DNA of 64,000 bases from [Mycobacterium] fortunisiensis (GTDB lineage: Bacteria; Actinomycetota; Actinomycetes; Mycobacteriales; Mycobacteriaceae): contig NZ_VOMB01000016.1 in assembly GCF_019050325.1 (NCBI RefSeq), forward strand, positions 770,844 through 834,843, in the 5' to 3' direction. Within the stretch, counting starts at the first letter, position 1; the number at the start of each line of letters is the position of its first letter. Below, piece by piece: positions 36,646 to 46,138 of the stretch. Made by a program: the position numbers and the translations under genes. Below the pieces are notes generated by a model. It searched no databases. It was not told the origin of the DNA and was given only the letters and a program-made list of their open reading frames with translations.

Positions 36646-39600
36646 ATGAGCGGTTCATCTTCGGGGTCCTCGGGATCTTTTGTTCACCTGCACAACCACA
36701 CCGAGTACTCGATGCTGGACGGTGCCGCGAAGATCACGCCGATGCTCGCCGAGGCGCAGCGCCTCGGTATGCCGGCGATCGGTATGACCGACCACGGCAA
36801 CATGTTCGGCGCCAGCGAGTTCTACAACTCGGCGACCAAGGCCGGCATCAAACCGATCATCGGCATCGAGGCGTATATAGCTCCCGCTTCTCGATTTGAT
36901 ACCAAGCGGGTGCAGTGGGGTGATCCGAGCCAGAAGGGTGACGACGTCTCCGGTAGCGGTGCCTACACCCACATGACGATGGTCGCCGAGAACGCCACCG
37001 GTCTGCGCAACCTGTTCAAGCTCTCGTCGCTGGCGTCTTTCGAAGGGCAGCTCGGTAAGTGGTCGCGCATGGACGCCGAGATCATCGCCGAGCACGCCGA
37101 GGGCATCATCGCCACCACCGGCTGCCCGTCGGGTGAGGTACAGACCCGGCTGCGGCTCGGGCACCGGCAGGAAGCCCTGGAGGCGGCCGCCAAATGGCGG
37201 GAGATCTTCGGCCCGGAGAACTTCTTCCTCGAGCTGATGGACCACGGCCTCGACATCGAGCGCCGGGTTCGTGAGGGCCTGCTGGAGATCGGGCAGAAGC
37301 TCAACATCCCGCCGCTGGCCACCAACGACTGCCACTACGTGACGCGCGATGCCTCGCAGAATCACGAAGCGCTGCTGTGCATTCAGACCGGTAAGACGCT
37401 GTCGGACCCGAACCGGTTCAAGTTCGACGGCGACGGCTACTTCCTCAAGTCGGCCGAGGAGATGCGCGCGCTGTGGGACTCCCAGGTGCCCGGGGCGTGC
37501 GATTCGACGGTGCTGATCGGGGAGCGCGTCCAGTCCTACGCCGACGTCTGGACGCCGACCGACCGGATGCCGGTGTTCCCGGTGCCCGACGGGCACGACC
37601 AGGCCTCGTGGCTGACCCATGAGGTGCAGGCCGGGCTGGAGCGCCGGTTTCGCGGTGGGGCCGTTCCCGCCGAATACACCGAGCGGGCGGCCTACGAGAT
37701 CAAGGTCATCTGTGAGAAGGGCTTTCCGTCCTACTTCCTGATCGTGGCCGACCTGATCAACTACGCCCGGTCGGTCGGGATCCGGGTGGGGCCGGGCCGT
37801 GGGTCGGCAGCCGGGTCGCTGGTGGCATACGCCTTGGGCATCACAAACATCGACCCGATTCCGCACGGGCTGCTGTTCGAACGCTTCCTCAACCCGGAAC
37901 GTCCGTCCGCCCCCGATATCGACATCGACTTCGACGACCGTCGCCGCGGTGAGATGCTGCGGTATGCGGCCAACAAGTGGGGCAGCGACCGGGTGGCCCA
38001 GGTCATCACCTTCGGCACCATCAAAACGAAGGCCGCGCTGAAGGATTCGGCGCGTGTGCATTACGGCCAGCCGGGTTTCGCGATCGCCGACCGGATCACC
38101 AAGGCGCTGCCGCCGCCGATCATGGCCAAGGACATCCCGGTTTCGGGGATCACCGATCCCAACCACGAGCGGTACAAGGAAGCCGCCGAGGTGCGCACGC
38201 TGATCGAGACCGATCCCGACGTGCGCACCATCTACCAGACCGCGCTGGGCCTGGAGGGGCTGGTCCGCAACGCGGGCGTGCACGCCTGCGCGGTGATCAT
38301 GAGCTCCGAGCCGCTCGTCGACGCGATCCCGCTGTGGAAGCGGCCGCAGGACGGCGCCATCATCACCGGCTGGGACTATCCGTCGTGTGAGGCCATCGGC
38401 CTGCTCAAGATGGACTTTCTGGGCCTGCGAAACCTGACGATCATCGGTGACTGCCTGGAGAACATCAAGGCCAACCGGGGGATCGACCTGGACCTGGAAA
38501 CGCTGCCCTTCGACGATCCGGCCGCCTACGAGCTCCTCGGCCGCGGCGACACCCTGGGTGTGTTCCAGCTCGACGGCAGCGCGATGCGTGACCTGCTGCG
38601 CCGGATGCAACCCACCGGCTTCAACGACATCGTCGCGGTGCTCGCGCTGTACCGGCCGGGCCCGATGGGCATGAACGCCCACAACGATTACGCCGACCGC
38701 AAGAACGGGCGCCAGGCCATCAAGCCGATCCACCCCGAACTCGAAGAACCACTCAAGGACATCCTGGCCGAGACCTACGGCCTGATCGTCTACCAAGAGC
38801 AGATCATGTTCATCGCCCAGAAGGTCGCTTCCTACACCATGGGTAAGGCCGACGCGCTGCGTAAGGCCATGGGCAAGAAGAAGCTTGAGGTGCTCGAGGC
38901 CGAGTACAAGGGCTTCAAGGAAGGCATGACCGCCAACGGCTTCTCCGAGGCTGCGGTGAAGGCGTTGTGGGACACCATCCTTCCGTTCGCCGGGTACGCC
39001 TTCAACAAGTCGCACGCGGCCGGCTATGGCCTGGTCTCGTACTGGACGGCCTACCTCAAGGCGAACTACCCGGCCGAGTACATGGCCGGGCTGCTCACCT
39101 CGGTCGGTGACGACAAGGACAAGGCCGCGGTCTACCTTGCCGACTGCCGCCGGCTCGGCATCACCGTGCTGCCGCCCGACGTCAACGAGTCGGTGCAGAA
39201 CTTCGCCTCGGTGGGCGACGACATCCGGTTCGGTCTGGGGGCGATCCGCAACGTCGGCGCCAACGTGGTCTCGTCGCTGATCAGTACGCGCACCGAGAAG
39301 GGCAAGTACACCGACTTCTCGGACTACCTCAACAAGATCGACATCGCGGCCTGCAACAAGAAGGTCACCGAATCCCTGATCAAGGCCGGTGCGTTCGATT
39401 CACTCGATCATCCCCGTAAAGGGCTGTTCCTGGTGCACACCGACGCCGTCGACTCGGTGCTGGGCACCAAGAAGGCCGAGGCGATGGGTCAGTTCGACCT
39501 GTTCGGCGGCGCCGACGACGGGGGCGGCACGGATGCGGTGTTCACCATCCGGGTGCCCGAGGAGGAGTGGGAGGACAAGCACAAGCTCGCCCTCGAGCGC

Positions 39601-40203
39601 GAGATGCTGGGCCTGTACGTGTCCGGTCATCCGCTCAACGGGGTGGCCCACCTGTTGGCCAATCAAGTCGACACGCAGATCCCGTCGATCCTCGACGGCG
39701 ACGTCGCCAACGATGCGCAGGTGGTGGTCGGCGGCATCCTCGCCTCGGTCAACCGGCGGGTGAACAAGAACGGTTTGCCTTGGGCCTCAGCTCAATTGGA
39801 AGATCTCACCGGTGGCATCGAGGTGTTGTTCTTCCCGCAGACCTATTCGCTTTTCGGTGCCGATATCGCCGACGACATGGTGGTCCTGGTCAAGGCGAAA
39901 GTGGCTGCCCGCGACGACCGGATCTCGTTGATCGCCCACGAACTGGTGGTGCCCGATTTCAGCAGCGCCGCCGCTGACCGGCCGCTGGCGGTGAGCCTGC
40001 CCACCCGTCAGTGCACGATCGACAAGGTGAGCGCGCTCAAGCAGGTGCTGGCCAATCATCCCGGCACGTCCCAGGTGCATCTGCGGTTGATCAGCGGTGA
40101 ACGCATCACCACGCTGGAGCTGGATCAGTCCCTGCGGGTGACCCCGTCGTCGGCGTTGATGGGCGATCTCAAGGCGCTGCTCGGCCCGGGTTGCCTCGGC
40201 TGA
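36646..40203 (+). CDS. dnaE1: DNA polymerase III alpha subunit (replicative)
   Basis: A 1,185-residue C-family polymerase, the main replicative polymerase. The N-terminal PHP domain starts with [18 protein letters not shown]; in mycobacteria this domain provides proofreading. The palm carboxylates are Asp424, Asp426 and Asp428 in PDIDIDFDD, preceded by [15 protein letters not shown] beta-clamp-binding segment GQFDLFG is near residue 947, and an OB fold lies at about 1010-1100. Start ATG 36646. The last 79 bases are overlapped by the convergent PPOX-fold gene. Length matches the family (1,184 recalled for M. tuberculosis). Confidence 0.98.
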   Translation: MSGSSSGSSGSFVHLHNHTEYSMLDGAAKITPMLAEAQRLGMPAIGMTDHGNMFGASEFYNSATKAGIKPIIGIEAYIAPASRFDTKRVQWGDPSQKGDDVSGSGAYTHMTMVAENATGLRNLFKLSSLASFEGQLGKWSRMDAEIIAEHAEGIIATTGCPSGEVQTRLRLGHRQEALEAAAKWREIFGPENFFLELMDHGLDIERRVREGLLEIGQKLNIPPLATNDCHYVTRDASQNHEALLCIQTGKTLSDPNRFKFDGDGYFLKSAEEMRALWDSQVPGACDSTVLIGERVQSYADVWTPTDRMPVFPVPDGHDQASWLTHEVQAGLERRFRGGAVPAEYTERAAYEIKVICEKGFPSYFLIVADLINYARSVGIRVGPGRGSAAGSLVAYALGITNIDPIPHGLLFERFLNPERPSAPDIDIDFDDRRRGEMLRYAANKWGSDRVAQVITFGTIKTKAALKDSARVHYGQPGFAIADRITKALPPPIMAKDIPVSGITDPNHERYKEAAEVRTLIETDPDVRTIYQTALGLEGLVRNAGVHACAVIMSSEPLVDAIPLWKRPQDGAIITGWDYPSCEAIGLLKMDFLGLRNLTIIGDCLENIKANRGIDLDLETLPFDDPAAYELLGRGDTLGVFQLDGSAMRDLLRRMQPTGFNDIVAVLALYRPGPMGMNAHNDYADRKNGRQAIKPIHPELEEPLKDILAETYGLIVYQEQIMFIAQKVASYTMGKADALRKAMGKKKLEVLEAEYKGFKEGMTANGFSEAAVKALWDTILPFAGYAFNKSHAAGYGLVSYWTAYLKANYPAEYMAGLLTSVGDDKDKAAVYLADCRRLGITVLPPDVNESVQNFASVGDDIRFGLGAIRNVGANVVSSLISTRTEKGKYTDFSDYLNKIDIAACNKKVTESLIKAGAFDSLDHPRKGLFLVHTDAVDSVLGTKKAEAMGQFDLFGGADDGGGTDAVFTIRVPEEEWEDKHKLALEREMLGLYVSGHPLNGVAHLLANQVDTQIPSILDGDVANDAQVVVGGILASVNRRVNKNGLPWASAQLEDLTGGIEVLFFPQTYSLFGADIADDMVVLVKAKVAARDDRISLIAHELVVPDFSSAAADRPLAVSLPTRQCTIDKVSALKQVLANHPGTSQVHLRLISGERITTLELDQSLRVTPSSALMGDLKALLGPGCLG

Positions 40204-40664
40204 GAATCGTCCTGCCGAGCCAGGTCGATCCTGACGATCGCGGTGTCGGGCCATACGTTGCGGGTGCGGGCGCGCCGTAGCTTCTCCCACAGCGGGAGCT
40301 CGCGGTGCACGTTGGTGACACCGGGGATCTTCAGCAGCGGCACGATGTTCCACTGCCAGCCGTAGCGTCGGTGCAGGGCACGGTTGGCCCGTTCGGCGTC
40401 GTCATCGCCCAGGATGGTGGCCCGGCCGCTGCGCCAGACGGTGCCGGTGGCTCGCCCTTTGTGGTCACAGGCCACGAGATCGACGTCGGGGCGGGCGGTC
40501 AGCCTGCGGGTCTTCGGCCCGATCTTGGTGCGGAACAACACCGTTGGTCCGTCGAGAACGAACCAGATCGGGGTGTCGACGGCGGTACCGTCGGCACGAA
40601 AGCTGCGTAGCAGGGCGTACCGGGAGCGGGTCAGGGGATCGTGCACGGTGTCGGTGTGCGGCAT
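40125..40664 (-). CDS. PPOX-class F420/FMN-dependent oxidoreductase
   Basis: A 179-residue split-barrel flavin/deazaflavin-binding protein. [25 protein letters not shown], then [24 protein letters not shown] are typical of PPOX-class F420-dependent reductases common in mycobacteria. The start at 40664 (MPHTDTV) is favoured over 40676, which would place it 2 bases from the palindrome. The last 25-30 residues are read antisense to dnaE1 and look like a read-through tail. It faces the MerR gene across a 22-bp palindrome, so it is probably under MerR control. Substrate unknown. Confidence 0.8.
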   Translation of the reverse strand: MPHTDTVHDPLTRSRYALLRSFRADGTAVDTPIWFVLDGPTVLFRTKIGPKTRRLTARPDVDLVACDHKGRATGTVWRSGRATILGDDDAERANRALHRRYGWQWNIVPLLKIPGVTNVHRELPLWEKLRRARTRNVWPDTAIVRIDLARQDDSQPRQPGPSSALRSPINADDGVTRRD

Positions 40665-40677
40665 GGTTCCAGTCAAG

Positions 40678-40699
40678 GACTTAGAGTTGACTCTAAGTC
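40678..40699. promoter_or_regulatory. Perfect 22-bp palindrome, MerR operator
   Basis: GACTTAGAGT (40678-40687) and ACTCTAAGTC (40690-40699) are perfect arms around TG. The palindrome lies between the divergent PPOX reductase and MerR genes, 14 bases from the first and 23 bases from the second. Length and symmetry fit a MerR operator set within a promoter spacer. Confidence 0.8.
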
Positions 40700-40721
40700 A
40701 AGCACCGGCCCGGGAGAGCAG

Positions 40722-41126
40722 GTGAGCACGATGTTGACCATCGGGGATGTCGCAGAGCGGTCTGGGATCGCTTCGACCGCGCTGCGCTACTACGAGCAGG
40801 TCGGGTTGATACCCGCGCCGCGGCGGGTGGGTGGCCAGCGCCGCTACGAGGAGACGGTGCTGACGCGGCTGGAGGTGATCAGGCTGTGCAAGACCGCGGG
40901 GTTCTCGTTGACCGAAATCGCGCTGCTGCTGGATGACTCGCCGGGACGGCCGGTGGCGCGCGAGTTGGCGCAGGCGAAACTGGCCGAGATCGACGCCCAG
41001 TTGGCCTCGTTGGCGCAGGCGCGGGCGATCATCGAGTGGGGCATGCGGTGTACGTGCCCGTCAATCGAGTTGTGCACCTGCGGAATTCATCAGGAGCTGC
41101 CGGCCGGCGTAGGTCAAAAGCGGTAG
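40722..41126 (+). CDS. MerR-family regulator with a four-cysteine C-terminal cluster
   Basis: A 134-residue MerR protein. The winged-helix domain is LTIGDVAERSGIASTALRYYEQVGL, then RRYEETVLTRLEVIRLCKTAGFSLTEI. A dimerisation helix follows at about 75-105. The C-terminal sensor segment holds Cys110-x-Cys112-x5-Cys118-x-Cys120. SoxR has a Cx2CxCx5C [2Fe-2S] pattern, so a metal or iron-sulphur site is likely here though spacing differs. The GTG at 40722 has GGGAG at 40712-40716; ATG 40731 is the alternative. Divergent from the PPOX gene with a perfect palindrome between. The last 13 bases overlap the methyltransferase gene. Confidence 0.88.
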   Translation: MSTMLTIGDVAERSGIASTALRYYEQVGLIPAPRRVGGQRRYEETVLTRLEVIRLCKTAGFSLTEIALLLDDSPGRPVARELAQAKLAEIDAQLASLAQARAIIEWGMRCTCPSIELCTCGIHQELPAGVGQKR

Positions 41127-41947
41127 GCGAGAATCCGCGCCTTGCGCGCGGTTGTCCTGGTCAGGCCGCTCAATCGCGTGGCGATCCGCAGCCACGCGGG
41201 GAACCGGTCCACCTCCGGCTCGCGGGTGAGGCTGGCTTCCTCGACCAGGTGCAGTGCCGGATTCCAGGTTTCGGGGTGCTGGGCGTCCTTGAAACCGCGG
41301 TAGCCCCATTGGCTGCCGACGTCTTTGAACATCTTCTGCGGGAAGAGTTTGATGGCGGCGCGACTGATCCAGCCGATCCCGCCGTAGTCGTTGAATGTCA
41401 GCTCGCCGGTGGTGAAATGCGTGCTGACGCGCCGGAAGATGTCGATGACCACCGGTTCGCCGAGGAATGCGAACAACCCGTCGGCCCGCAGGATCGTGGG
41501 TCGGTCGGCGGGAATCGGATCGCACCAGCCGGGGTCGGCCAAGGAGGCGGCCACCACATGCGACTGCTCGTGCCCCGGCAGTACCTGGGGGCGCAAGGCA
41601 CTGACGGCGGGCAGGTCGACGTGGTACCAGTCCACCGTCGCAGGCGGGGACACCCGGTACAACGCACTGTCGAGCCCGGCTCCCAGGTCGACCACGACGG
41701 CATCGGGGTGTGCGGTGACGAACGCGCGCACCCGGTCGTCGAGCATCTTGGCCCGCAACGCGGTCTGGCACACCACGCTGGTCTGTACCCCCAATCCCGG
41801 GAAGTCGTAGTCCAGTTGAGCGACCACGTCATCGGCCCAGGTGTCGCCCAGGATCGGATGTGCCCATCGGCTGTCGAGGGCCCGGGCGTACAAAGTGAGC
41901 AATGCGGTCTGTTCGACCGGGGTCAGCTGTGCCGTGGTCAGCGTCAT
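41114..41947 (-). CDS. LCMT-family S-adenosylmethionine-dependent methyltransferase
   Basis: A 277-residue class I methyltransferase of the leucine carboxyl methyltransferase (PF04072-like) group. The SAM-binding motif is VVDLGAGLDSALYR near residue 85. DWYHVDLPAVSALR is the acidic loop, and RADGLFAFLGEPVV resembles the family's motif IV. Start ATG 41947 (MTLTTAQLTP). The substrate is not evident; actinobacterial relatives methylate small-molecule carboxyl or hydroxyl groups, sometimes polyketides. It is a single gene, convergent with merR and divergent from the SRPBCC gene. Confidence 0.82.
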   Translation of the reverse strand: MTLTTAQLTPVEQTALLTLYARALDSRWAHPILGDTWADDVVAQLDYDFPGLGVQTSVVCQTALRAKMLDDRVRAFVTAHPDAVVVDLGAGLDSALYRVSPPATVDWYHVDLPAVSALRPQVLPGHEQSHVVAASLADPGWCDPIPADRPTILRADGLFAFLGEPVVIDIFRRVSTHFTTGELTFNDYGGIGWISRAAIKLFPQKMFKDVGSQWGYRGFKDAQHPETWNPALHLVEEASLTREPEVDRFPAWLRIATRLSGLTRTTARKARILAYRF

Positions 41948-42058
41948 GTCTGCGACGGTACGCCGGTGGCCGTGCTGAACGTCGACCCGAAAACGTTCAT
42001 CTCCCTTACGGTTACGCATTTCGGTTGGCGACGTGCCAGGTCCCCTAGGCTGGCAGGC

Positions 42059-42460
42059 ATGCAAAGCCGACATGTGAGTGTGTGGATCGAGGAGTCGCCG
42101 GCGGCGGTGTACGCCTATGCCGCGGACCCGGCGAATCTCGCCCACTGGGCGGCAGGTCTGGCCGGCGGCGGGTTACGCCGAACCGCGGCGGGCTGGATCG
42201 CCGATTCCCCGATGGGCGAGGTGATCGTCGAGTTCGCGCCCGACAATGAGCACGGTGTGCTCGATCACGTGGTGCGCCTGCCGTCGGGAGAGGCGGTGTA
42301 CAACCCCATGCGGGTTGTCCCGGCCGGGGTCGAGGAGCCGCGCTGCGAGGTGGTGTTCACCGTGCGGCAGCGCGCCGGCATGTCCGACGAGCAGTTCGAC
42401 GAAGATATCGCCGCGGTGGCGGCCGATCTGGACCGATTGCGGGCACTGATCGAGCGTTAG
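42059..42460 (+). CDS. SRPBCC (START-like) domain protein
   Basis: A 133-residue protein starting at ATG 42059 (MQSRHVSVWIEESPAAVYAYAADPANLAHW). That opening is the classic first strand and helix of the polyketide cyclase/START-like SRPBCC fold. EAVYNPMRVVPAG and the terminal VAADLDRLRALIE helix close the hydrophobic cavity. A TAGGCT -10-like sequence at 42046-42051 ends eight bases before the ATG, consistent with a leaderless transcript. Ligand unknown. Its last four bases overlap the convergent small membrane protein gene. Confidence 0.78.
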   Translation: MQSRHVSVWIEESPAAVYAYAADPANLAHWAAGLAGGGLRRTAAGWIADSPMGEVIVEFAPDNEHGVLDHVVRLPSGEAVYNPMRVVPAGVEEPRCEVVFTVRQRAGMSDEQFDEDIAAVAADLDRLRALIER

Positions 42461-42687
42461 CGGTTCGCGGACGCCCGCGCGGCGAGGCCGATCCAGACGA
42501 TCGCCGTGGCCGCGGCCCCTGACAGCACCGCCGGCGCGGCGCTTGTCGTCACAGCTCCGACGACGACCAGGGCCAGCAGGCCGGCAGCCAACGCAATCAG
42601 CTTGTAGGCAGGCCAGGGCACACCGGCCAGCCGCACCTCCCGGTCGGCCAGTGGTGCGGTGGTGGAGAAGTTCCCCGCGGCGGTCAT
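42457..42687 (-). CDS. Small two-span membrane protein
   Basis: A 76-residue protein from ATG 42687 (MTAAGNFSTTAPLADREV). It has two hydrophobic segments, LIALAAGLLALVVVGAV and VLSGAAATAIVWIGLA, with a short polar N-terminus. An upstream in-frame ATG (42711) would add eight hydrophobic residues. I do not recognise the family. It may simply be a conserved mycobacterial membrane peptide. Confidence 0.6.
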   Translation of the reverse strand: MTAAGNFSTTAPLADREVRLAGVPWPAYKLIALAAGLLALVVVGAVTTSAAPAVLSGAAATAIVWIGLAARASANR

Positions 42688-42770
42688 GACTACAACGATA
42701 GCTCTCAACAAAGATTTCGGGCAACCGAAACATTAGATGAGTTGGATCTCTGAACCGATCCGGAACCCGC

Positions 42771-43187
42771 TCAGCAGTGAGCTTCCAATCGGTACTTGAC
42801 CTCGGTCTTCCCGGTAGGGCGGTCAGCGAAGGACCCGTGCGCCGTCCCGCTCACCGTGAACGTCGTGCCGTGGATACTCGCCTCGGTTCCGGCCATCCGG
42901 TCACCGGCAGCGCTGCCGGTGAAGCCGTGCACATCGCTGATCCGGACGATTTCCGGGCTGATGGAGGCACCGGTACTCACTATCGCGGTGAAACCGGGCG
43001 TGTCCGGGAGCGTTTCCAGGGTCCACAACCAACTGCGCTGCGTGCACAGGATCGGGTAGCTGAGCGTGTCTTGTCCCTCCAGCGTGATGCGGGCGGTGTT
43101 CGTATCGGCCGGAACCCCGGTCGCTGCCGCGCACCCGGACACCGCGAAGACCGTGATGGCGCCGGCCACCTGCTGGATGTGCCGCAT
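42771..43187 (-). CDS. LpqH (19-kDa antigen)-like lipoprotein
   Basis: A 138-residue lipoprotein. The signal segment ends with lipobox VSGC (acylated Cys19). The mature domain starts with a Thr/Asn-rich linker, then ARITLEGQ, CTQRSWLWTLETL and a terminal VKYRLEAHC. This matches the layout of the LpqH/LppE-type mycobacterial lipoprotein antigens, with paired cysteines (LCTQ and the C-terminal HC). Such proteins are surface exposed and TLR2 active; the molecular role is unclear. It is divergent from the Ddn-like gene with a 76-base gap. It should be a substrate of the lspA product. Confidence 0.8.
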   Translation of the reverse strand: MRHIQQVAGAITVFAVSGCAAATGVPADTNTARITLEGQDTLSYPILCTQRSWLWTLETLPDTPGFTAIVSTGASISPEIVRISDVHGFTGSAAGDRMAGTEASIHGTTFTVSGTAHGSFADRPTGKTEVKYRLEAHC

Positions 43188-43263
43188 GGTGGCGGTGTTC
43201 CCCGATTTGGACCGGGTTAACCGTTTCTCCGTTGTCCGCGATGTGTCGTCTTAGCCTGATGAC

Positions 43264-43701
43264 ATGCCAATTGCCGGAGACTACGAACCGAGCACGTCGG
43301 ACTGGGCGCGGCAGAATGCCGAGACGTACATGGCGTCTGGCGGCACGGACGGGACCGAACTCAACGGACGGCCGGTCATCTTGCTGACCACCATCGGCGC
43401 GAAAACCGGCAAGATCCGCAAAACCCCGCTCATGCGCGTCGAACACGATGGTGAATATGCGGTGGTGGCGTCACTGGGTGGCGCGCCCAAAAATCCGGTC
43501 TGGTACCACAACGTGAAAAAGAATCCGCACGTCGAACTGCAGGACGGCACCACCTCGGGCGACTACACGGCCCGCGAGGTGTTCGGGGAGGAAAAGGCGC
43601 TGTGGTGGGAGCGGGCCGTGGCCGCCTTCCCCGACTACGCCGACTACCAGACCAAGACGGATCGCCAGATTCCGGTGTTTGTCCTGACCCCGCTCAAGTG
43701 A
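43264..43701 (+). CDS. Ddn-like F420-dependent nitroreductase-family protein
   Basis: A 145-residue split-barrel protein of the deazaflavin-dependent nitroreductase family, the group of M. tuberculosis Ddn and Rv1558, which also sits beside ilv[32 protein letters not shown] is the family signature and includes the F420 phosphate-binding Lys/Arg cluster. [23 protein letters not shown] is the second signature. These enzymes reduce quinones or enones with F420H2. ATG start at 43264. It ends 28 bases before ilvA on the same strand. Confidence 0.92.
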   Translation: MPIAGDYEPSTSDWARQNAETYMASGGTDGTELNGRPVILLTTIGAKTGKIRKTPLMRVEHDGEYAVVASLGGAPKNPVWYHNVKKNPHVELQDGTTSGDYTAREVFGEEKALWWERAVAAFPDYADYQTKTDRQIPVFVLTPLK

Positions 43702-43729
43702 AAACGCTGGCTGGTGGCACCATTGACCG

Positions 43730-45007
43730 GTGACTGCCGAACTGAGCCCCTACCCGTCGATGCCGCTTTCCGCGGCTGACATCGACGAGGCCGCTCAGCG
43801 AATTTCCAGGGTGGTCACGCGCAGCCCGCTGCAGTTCAGCGAACGGCTGTCGGAGGCAACCGGCGCGACCGTGTATCTCAAGCGCGAGGACCTGCAGGCG
43901 GTTCGGTCCTACAAGGTGCGGGGCGCGTTCAATCTGATGGCCCAGCTCTCGCCGGAGGAACTCGCCGCCGGCGTGGTGTGCTCGTCGGCGGGCAACCATG
44001 CGCAGGGCTTCGCGATGGCCTGTCGGTCGATGCGCACCCACGGTCGCGTGTACGTGCCGGCCAAGACCCCCAAACAGAAGCGCGACCGGATTCGGTACCA
44101 CGGCCGCGAGTACATCGAGCTCATCGCCGTCGGGGCGACCTATGACCTGGCCGCTGCTGCCGCGCTGGAGGATGTGGCGCGTACCGGGGCCACTGTGGTG
44201 CCCCCGTACGACGACGTGCGCACGATGGCCGGTCAGGGCACCATCGCCGCTGAGATCCTCGATCAGCTCGAAGTGGAGCCGGATCTGGTGGTGGTTCCGG
44301 TGGGCGGGGGCGGCTGTATCGCCGGAATCACCACGTACCTGGCCGAGCGCGCGTCGGGAACCTCGGTGCTCGGGGTCGAACCGGCCGGGGCGGCGTCGAT
44401 GATTGCGGCCCTGGCCGCCGGCGAGCCGGTCACCCTGCCGCATGTCGACCAATTCGTCGACGGCGCCGCTGTGGCCCGCGCCGGAACGTTGCCGTATGCC
44501 ACGCTGGCCGCGGCCGGCGACATGGTCACCCTCACCACGGTCGACGAGGGCGCGGTCTGTACCGCGATGCTCGACCTGTACCAGAACGACGGGATCATCG
44601 CTGAGCCCGCCGGTGCGCTGTCGGTGGCCGCATTGCTGGAGACCGACATCGAACCCGGTTCCACCGTGGTGTGTCTGATCTCCGGTGGCAACAACGACGT
44701 CTCCCGCTACAACGAGGTGGTCGAGCGCTCCCTGGTGCATCTGGGCCTCAAGCACTACTTCCTGGTCGATTTCCCGCAGGAGCCCGGGGCGCTGCGCCGG
44801 TTCCTCGACGAGGTCCTGGGGCCGGGCGACGACATCACGCTGTTCGAGTACGTCAAGCGCAACAACCGCGAGACCGGTGAGGCGCTGTGCGGTGTCGAGC
44901 TCAGCGCGGCGACGGATCTGGAAGGGCTGCTGGCCCGCATGCACAGCTCCGACATCCATGTGGAACTGCTGGAACCGGGCTCACCGGCGTATCGCTACCT
45001 CACCTGA
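43730..45007 (+). CDS. ilvA: Threonine dehydratase (biosynthetic)
   Basis: A 425-residue PLP enzyme that deaminates threonine to 2-oxobutanoate, the first step of isoleucine synthesis. The PLP lysine is Lys62 in VRSYKVRGAFN. SSAGNHAQGFA and PVGGGGCIAG bind the cofactor phosphate. A single C-terminal ACT-like regulatory domain (about 335-425, HYFLVDFPQEPGALRRFLDE) gives isoleucine feedback. GTG start at 43730. The length fits the short single-regulatory-domain form (429 recalled for M. tuberculosis). It converges on the FAD monooxygenase gene. Confidence 0.95.
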   Translation: MTAELSPYPSMPLSAADIDEAAQRISRVVTRSPLQFSERLSEATGATVYLKREDLQAVRSYKVRGAFNLMAQLSPEELAAGVVCSSAGNHAQGFAMACRSMRTHGRVYVPAKTPKQKRDRIRYHGREYIELIAVGATYDLAAAAALEDVARTGATVVPPYDDVRTMAGQGTIAAEILDQLEVEPDLVVVPVGGGGCIAGITTYLAERASGTSVLGVEPAGAASMIAALAAGEPVTLPHVDQFVDGAAVARAGTLPYATLAAAGDMVTLTTVDEGAVCTAMLDLYQNDGIIAEPAGALSVAALLETDIEPGSTVVCLISGGNNDVSRYNEVVERSLVHLGLKHYFLVDFPQEPGALRRFLDEVLGPGDDITLFEYVKRNNRETGEALCGVELSAATDLEGLLARMHSSDIHVELLEPGSPAYRYLT

Positions 45008-45025
45008 GCCGCGACACCTCGCTGC

Positions 45026-46087
45026 TCAGTCGGGTGGCGGTGTCCAGCGGCTCACCGAGCCGGCCGCGAGCCCGAACACCGGATCCGGGGTCAGCCGCAA
45101 CACGAGATTGCGGCCCTTCTCCAGTGCGGCGAGACGCGGGGTGGCGAAGAGTGCTCCGGCTTTGGACATTCCGTACAGCGCAAGCATTCTGGGCAGCCGC
45201 CGGGACAACGCCGCGGGGCCGTGCCGAGCCAGTGTGACGGCATCTTCCATCCCGAGCGCAGCACCTTGGCCGAACGTGGGCTGCATGGTGTGGGCGGCGT
45301 CGCCGATCAGAACCACGTTGCCCCGCACGAGCCCCAGTGGCGGCCGGGCCTCGAAGATCGTCGGTGTGATCACCTGGTCTGGCTCCGCGGCGTCGATCAG
45401 GTCCGGCAGGGGATACGGCCAATCGCGGAACGACGCCAAGTCCACATCGGGCAGGCAGCTGCCGCCGTACACGTACGTGCGGCCGTCGGCGAGGGGGAGA
45501 ACCCCGAATTGGGCTGTGCGGCCCCAGATGGTGCCGAACCCGGTCGGCAGTTCACGGTCCGCGATCCACGCCCACCCGGTGGCGCCGGTGGCGCGCAATG
45601 CGGGAGCGTGGGGCCATAAGGTCCGCCGTATGACGCCGTGTGGTCCGTCGGCTCCCACCACGAGATCGAACTTCTGTCGGCCGCTGCCGATCTGCAGTGT
45701 TCCGTCGGCGTGTGCGTCGAGTACCGGACTGCAGTAGTGCACGCACTCCGTCGGCAGCTGTTCGGTGAGTCGGCTCAGAAGCTGATGTCGCGGCACGGTT
45801 GCGTATTCGCGTCCGCCCGTGAGTCGCGCCAGGGTGCTGCGCACCAGAACTCGGCCGGCAGAATCCCGCACGGTGGCCGCAACGTTCGGCTGGGGCCGGC
45901 CGACCACACGGTCACGGACACCGAGCATCGTCAGGCATGTCAGTGCGTTCTGGGCCAGCGAGATTGCTCCACCTGCAGTGACCGGCCCGGCCGACTTTTC
46001 GAACACCGCGACGTCATGCCCGTTGTCGCGGAACGCGATCGCCGCAGCCAGACCGGCGAAACCGCCGCCGACAATCCCCACCCGCAC
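45026..46087 (-). CDS. FAD-dependent aromatic-type monooxygenase
   Basis: A 353-residue flavoprotein of the PHBH-type monooxygenase family. The Rossmann motif is GIVGGGFAGLAAAIAFRDNGH at the N-terminus. VVGADGPHGVIRRTL is the DG fingerprint, and LIGDAAHTMQPTFGQGAALGMEDA is the GD motif. The substrate is unknown; relatives hydroxylate salicylate-like or tetracycline-like aromatics. A 17-bp palindrome begins eight bases upstream of the ATG, so the gene is probably tightly repressed and inducer controlled. The regulator is not adjacent. It is monocistronic, convergent with ilvA. Confidence 0.88.
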   Translation of the reverse strand: MRVGIVGGGFAGLAAAIAFRDNGHDVAVFEKSAGPVTAGGAISLAQNALTCLTMLGVRDRVVGRPQPNVAATVRDSAGRVLVRSTLARLTGGREYATVPRHQLLSRLTEQLPTECVHYCSPVLDAHADGTLQIGSGRQKFDLVVGADGPHGVIRRTLWPHAPALRATGATGWAWIADRELPTGFGTIWGRTAQFGVLPLADGRTYVYGGSCLPDVDLASFRDWPYPLPDLIDAAEPDQVITPTIFEARPPLGLVRGNVVLIGDAAHTMQPTFGQGAALGMEDAVTLARHGPAALSRRLPRMLALYGMSKAGALFATPRLAALEKGRNLVLRLTPDPVFGLAAGSVSRWTPPPD

Positions 46088-46094
46088 GACAAAA

Positions 46095-46111
46095 TACTAC
46101 GTCACGTAGTA
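46095..46111. promoter_or_regulatory. 17-bp palindrome upstream of the FAD monooxygenase
   Basis: TACTACGT (46095-46102) and ACGTAGTA (46104-46111) are perfect arms around a single C, eight bases from the ATG of the monooxygenase gene. The length fits a TetR-family operator. No TetR gene is adjacent. Confidence 0.75.
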
Positions 46112-46138
46112 GTAAACGGTGGCGGTTTTCACCGGCCG

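Noticed and set aside
36655..39015. Long minus-strand open frame opposite dnaE1 (786 codons)
   Set aside because: Shadow of dnaE1; no start signal and no recognisable domain.
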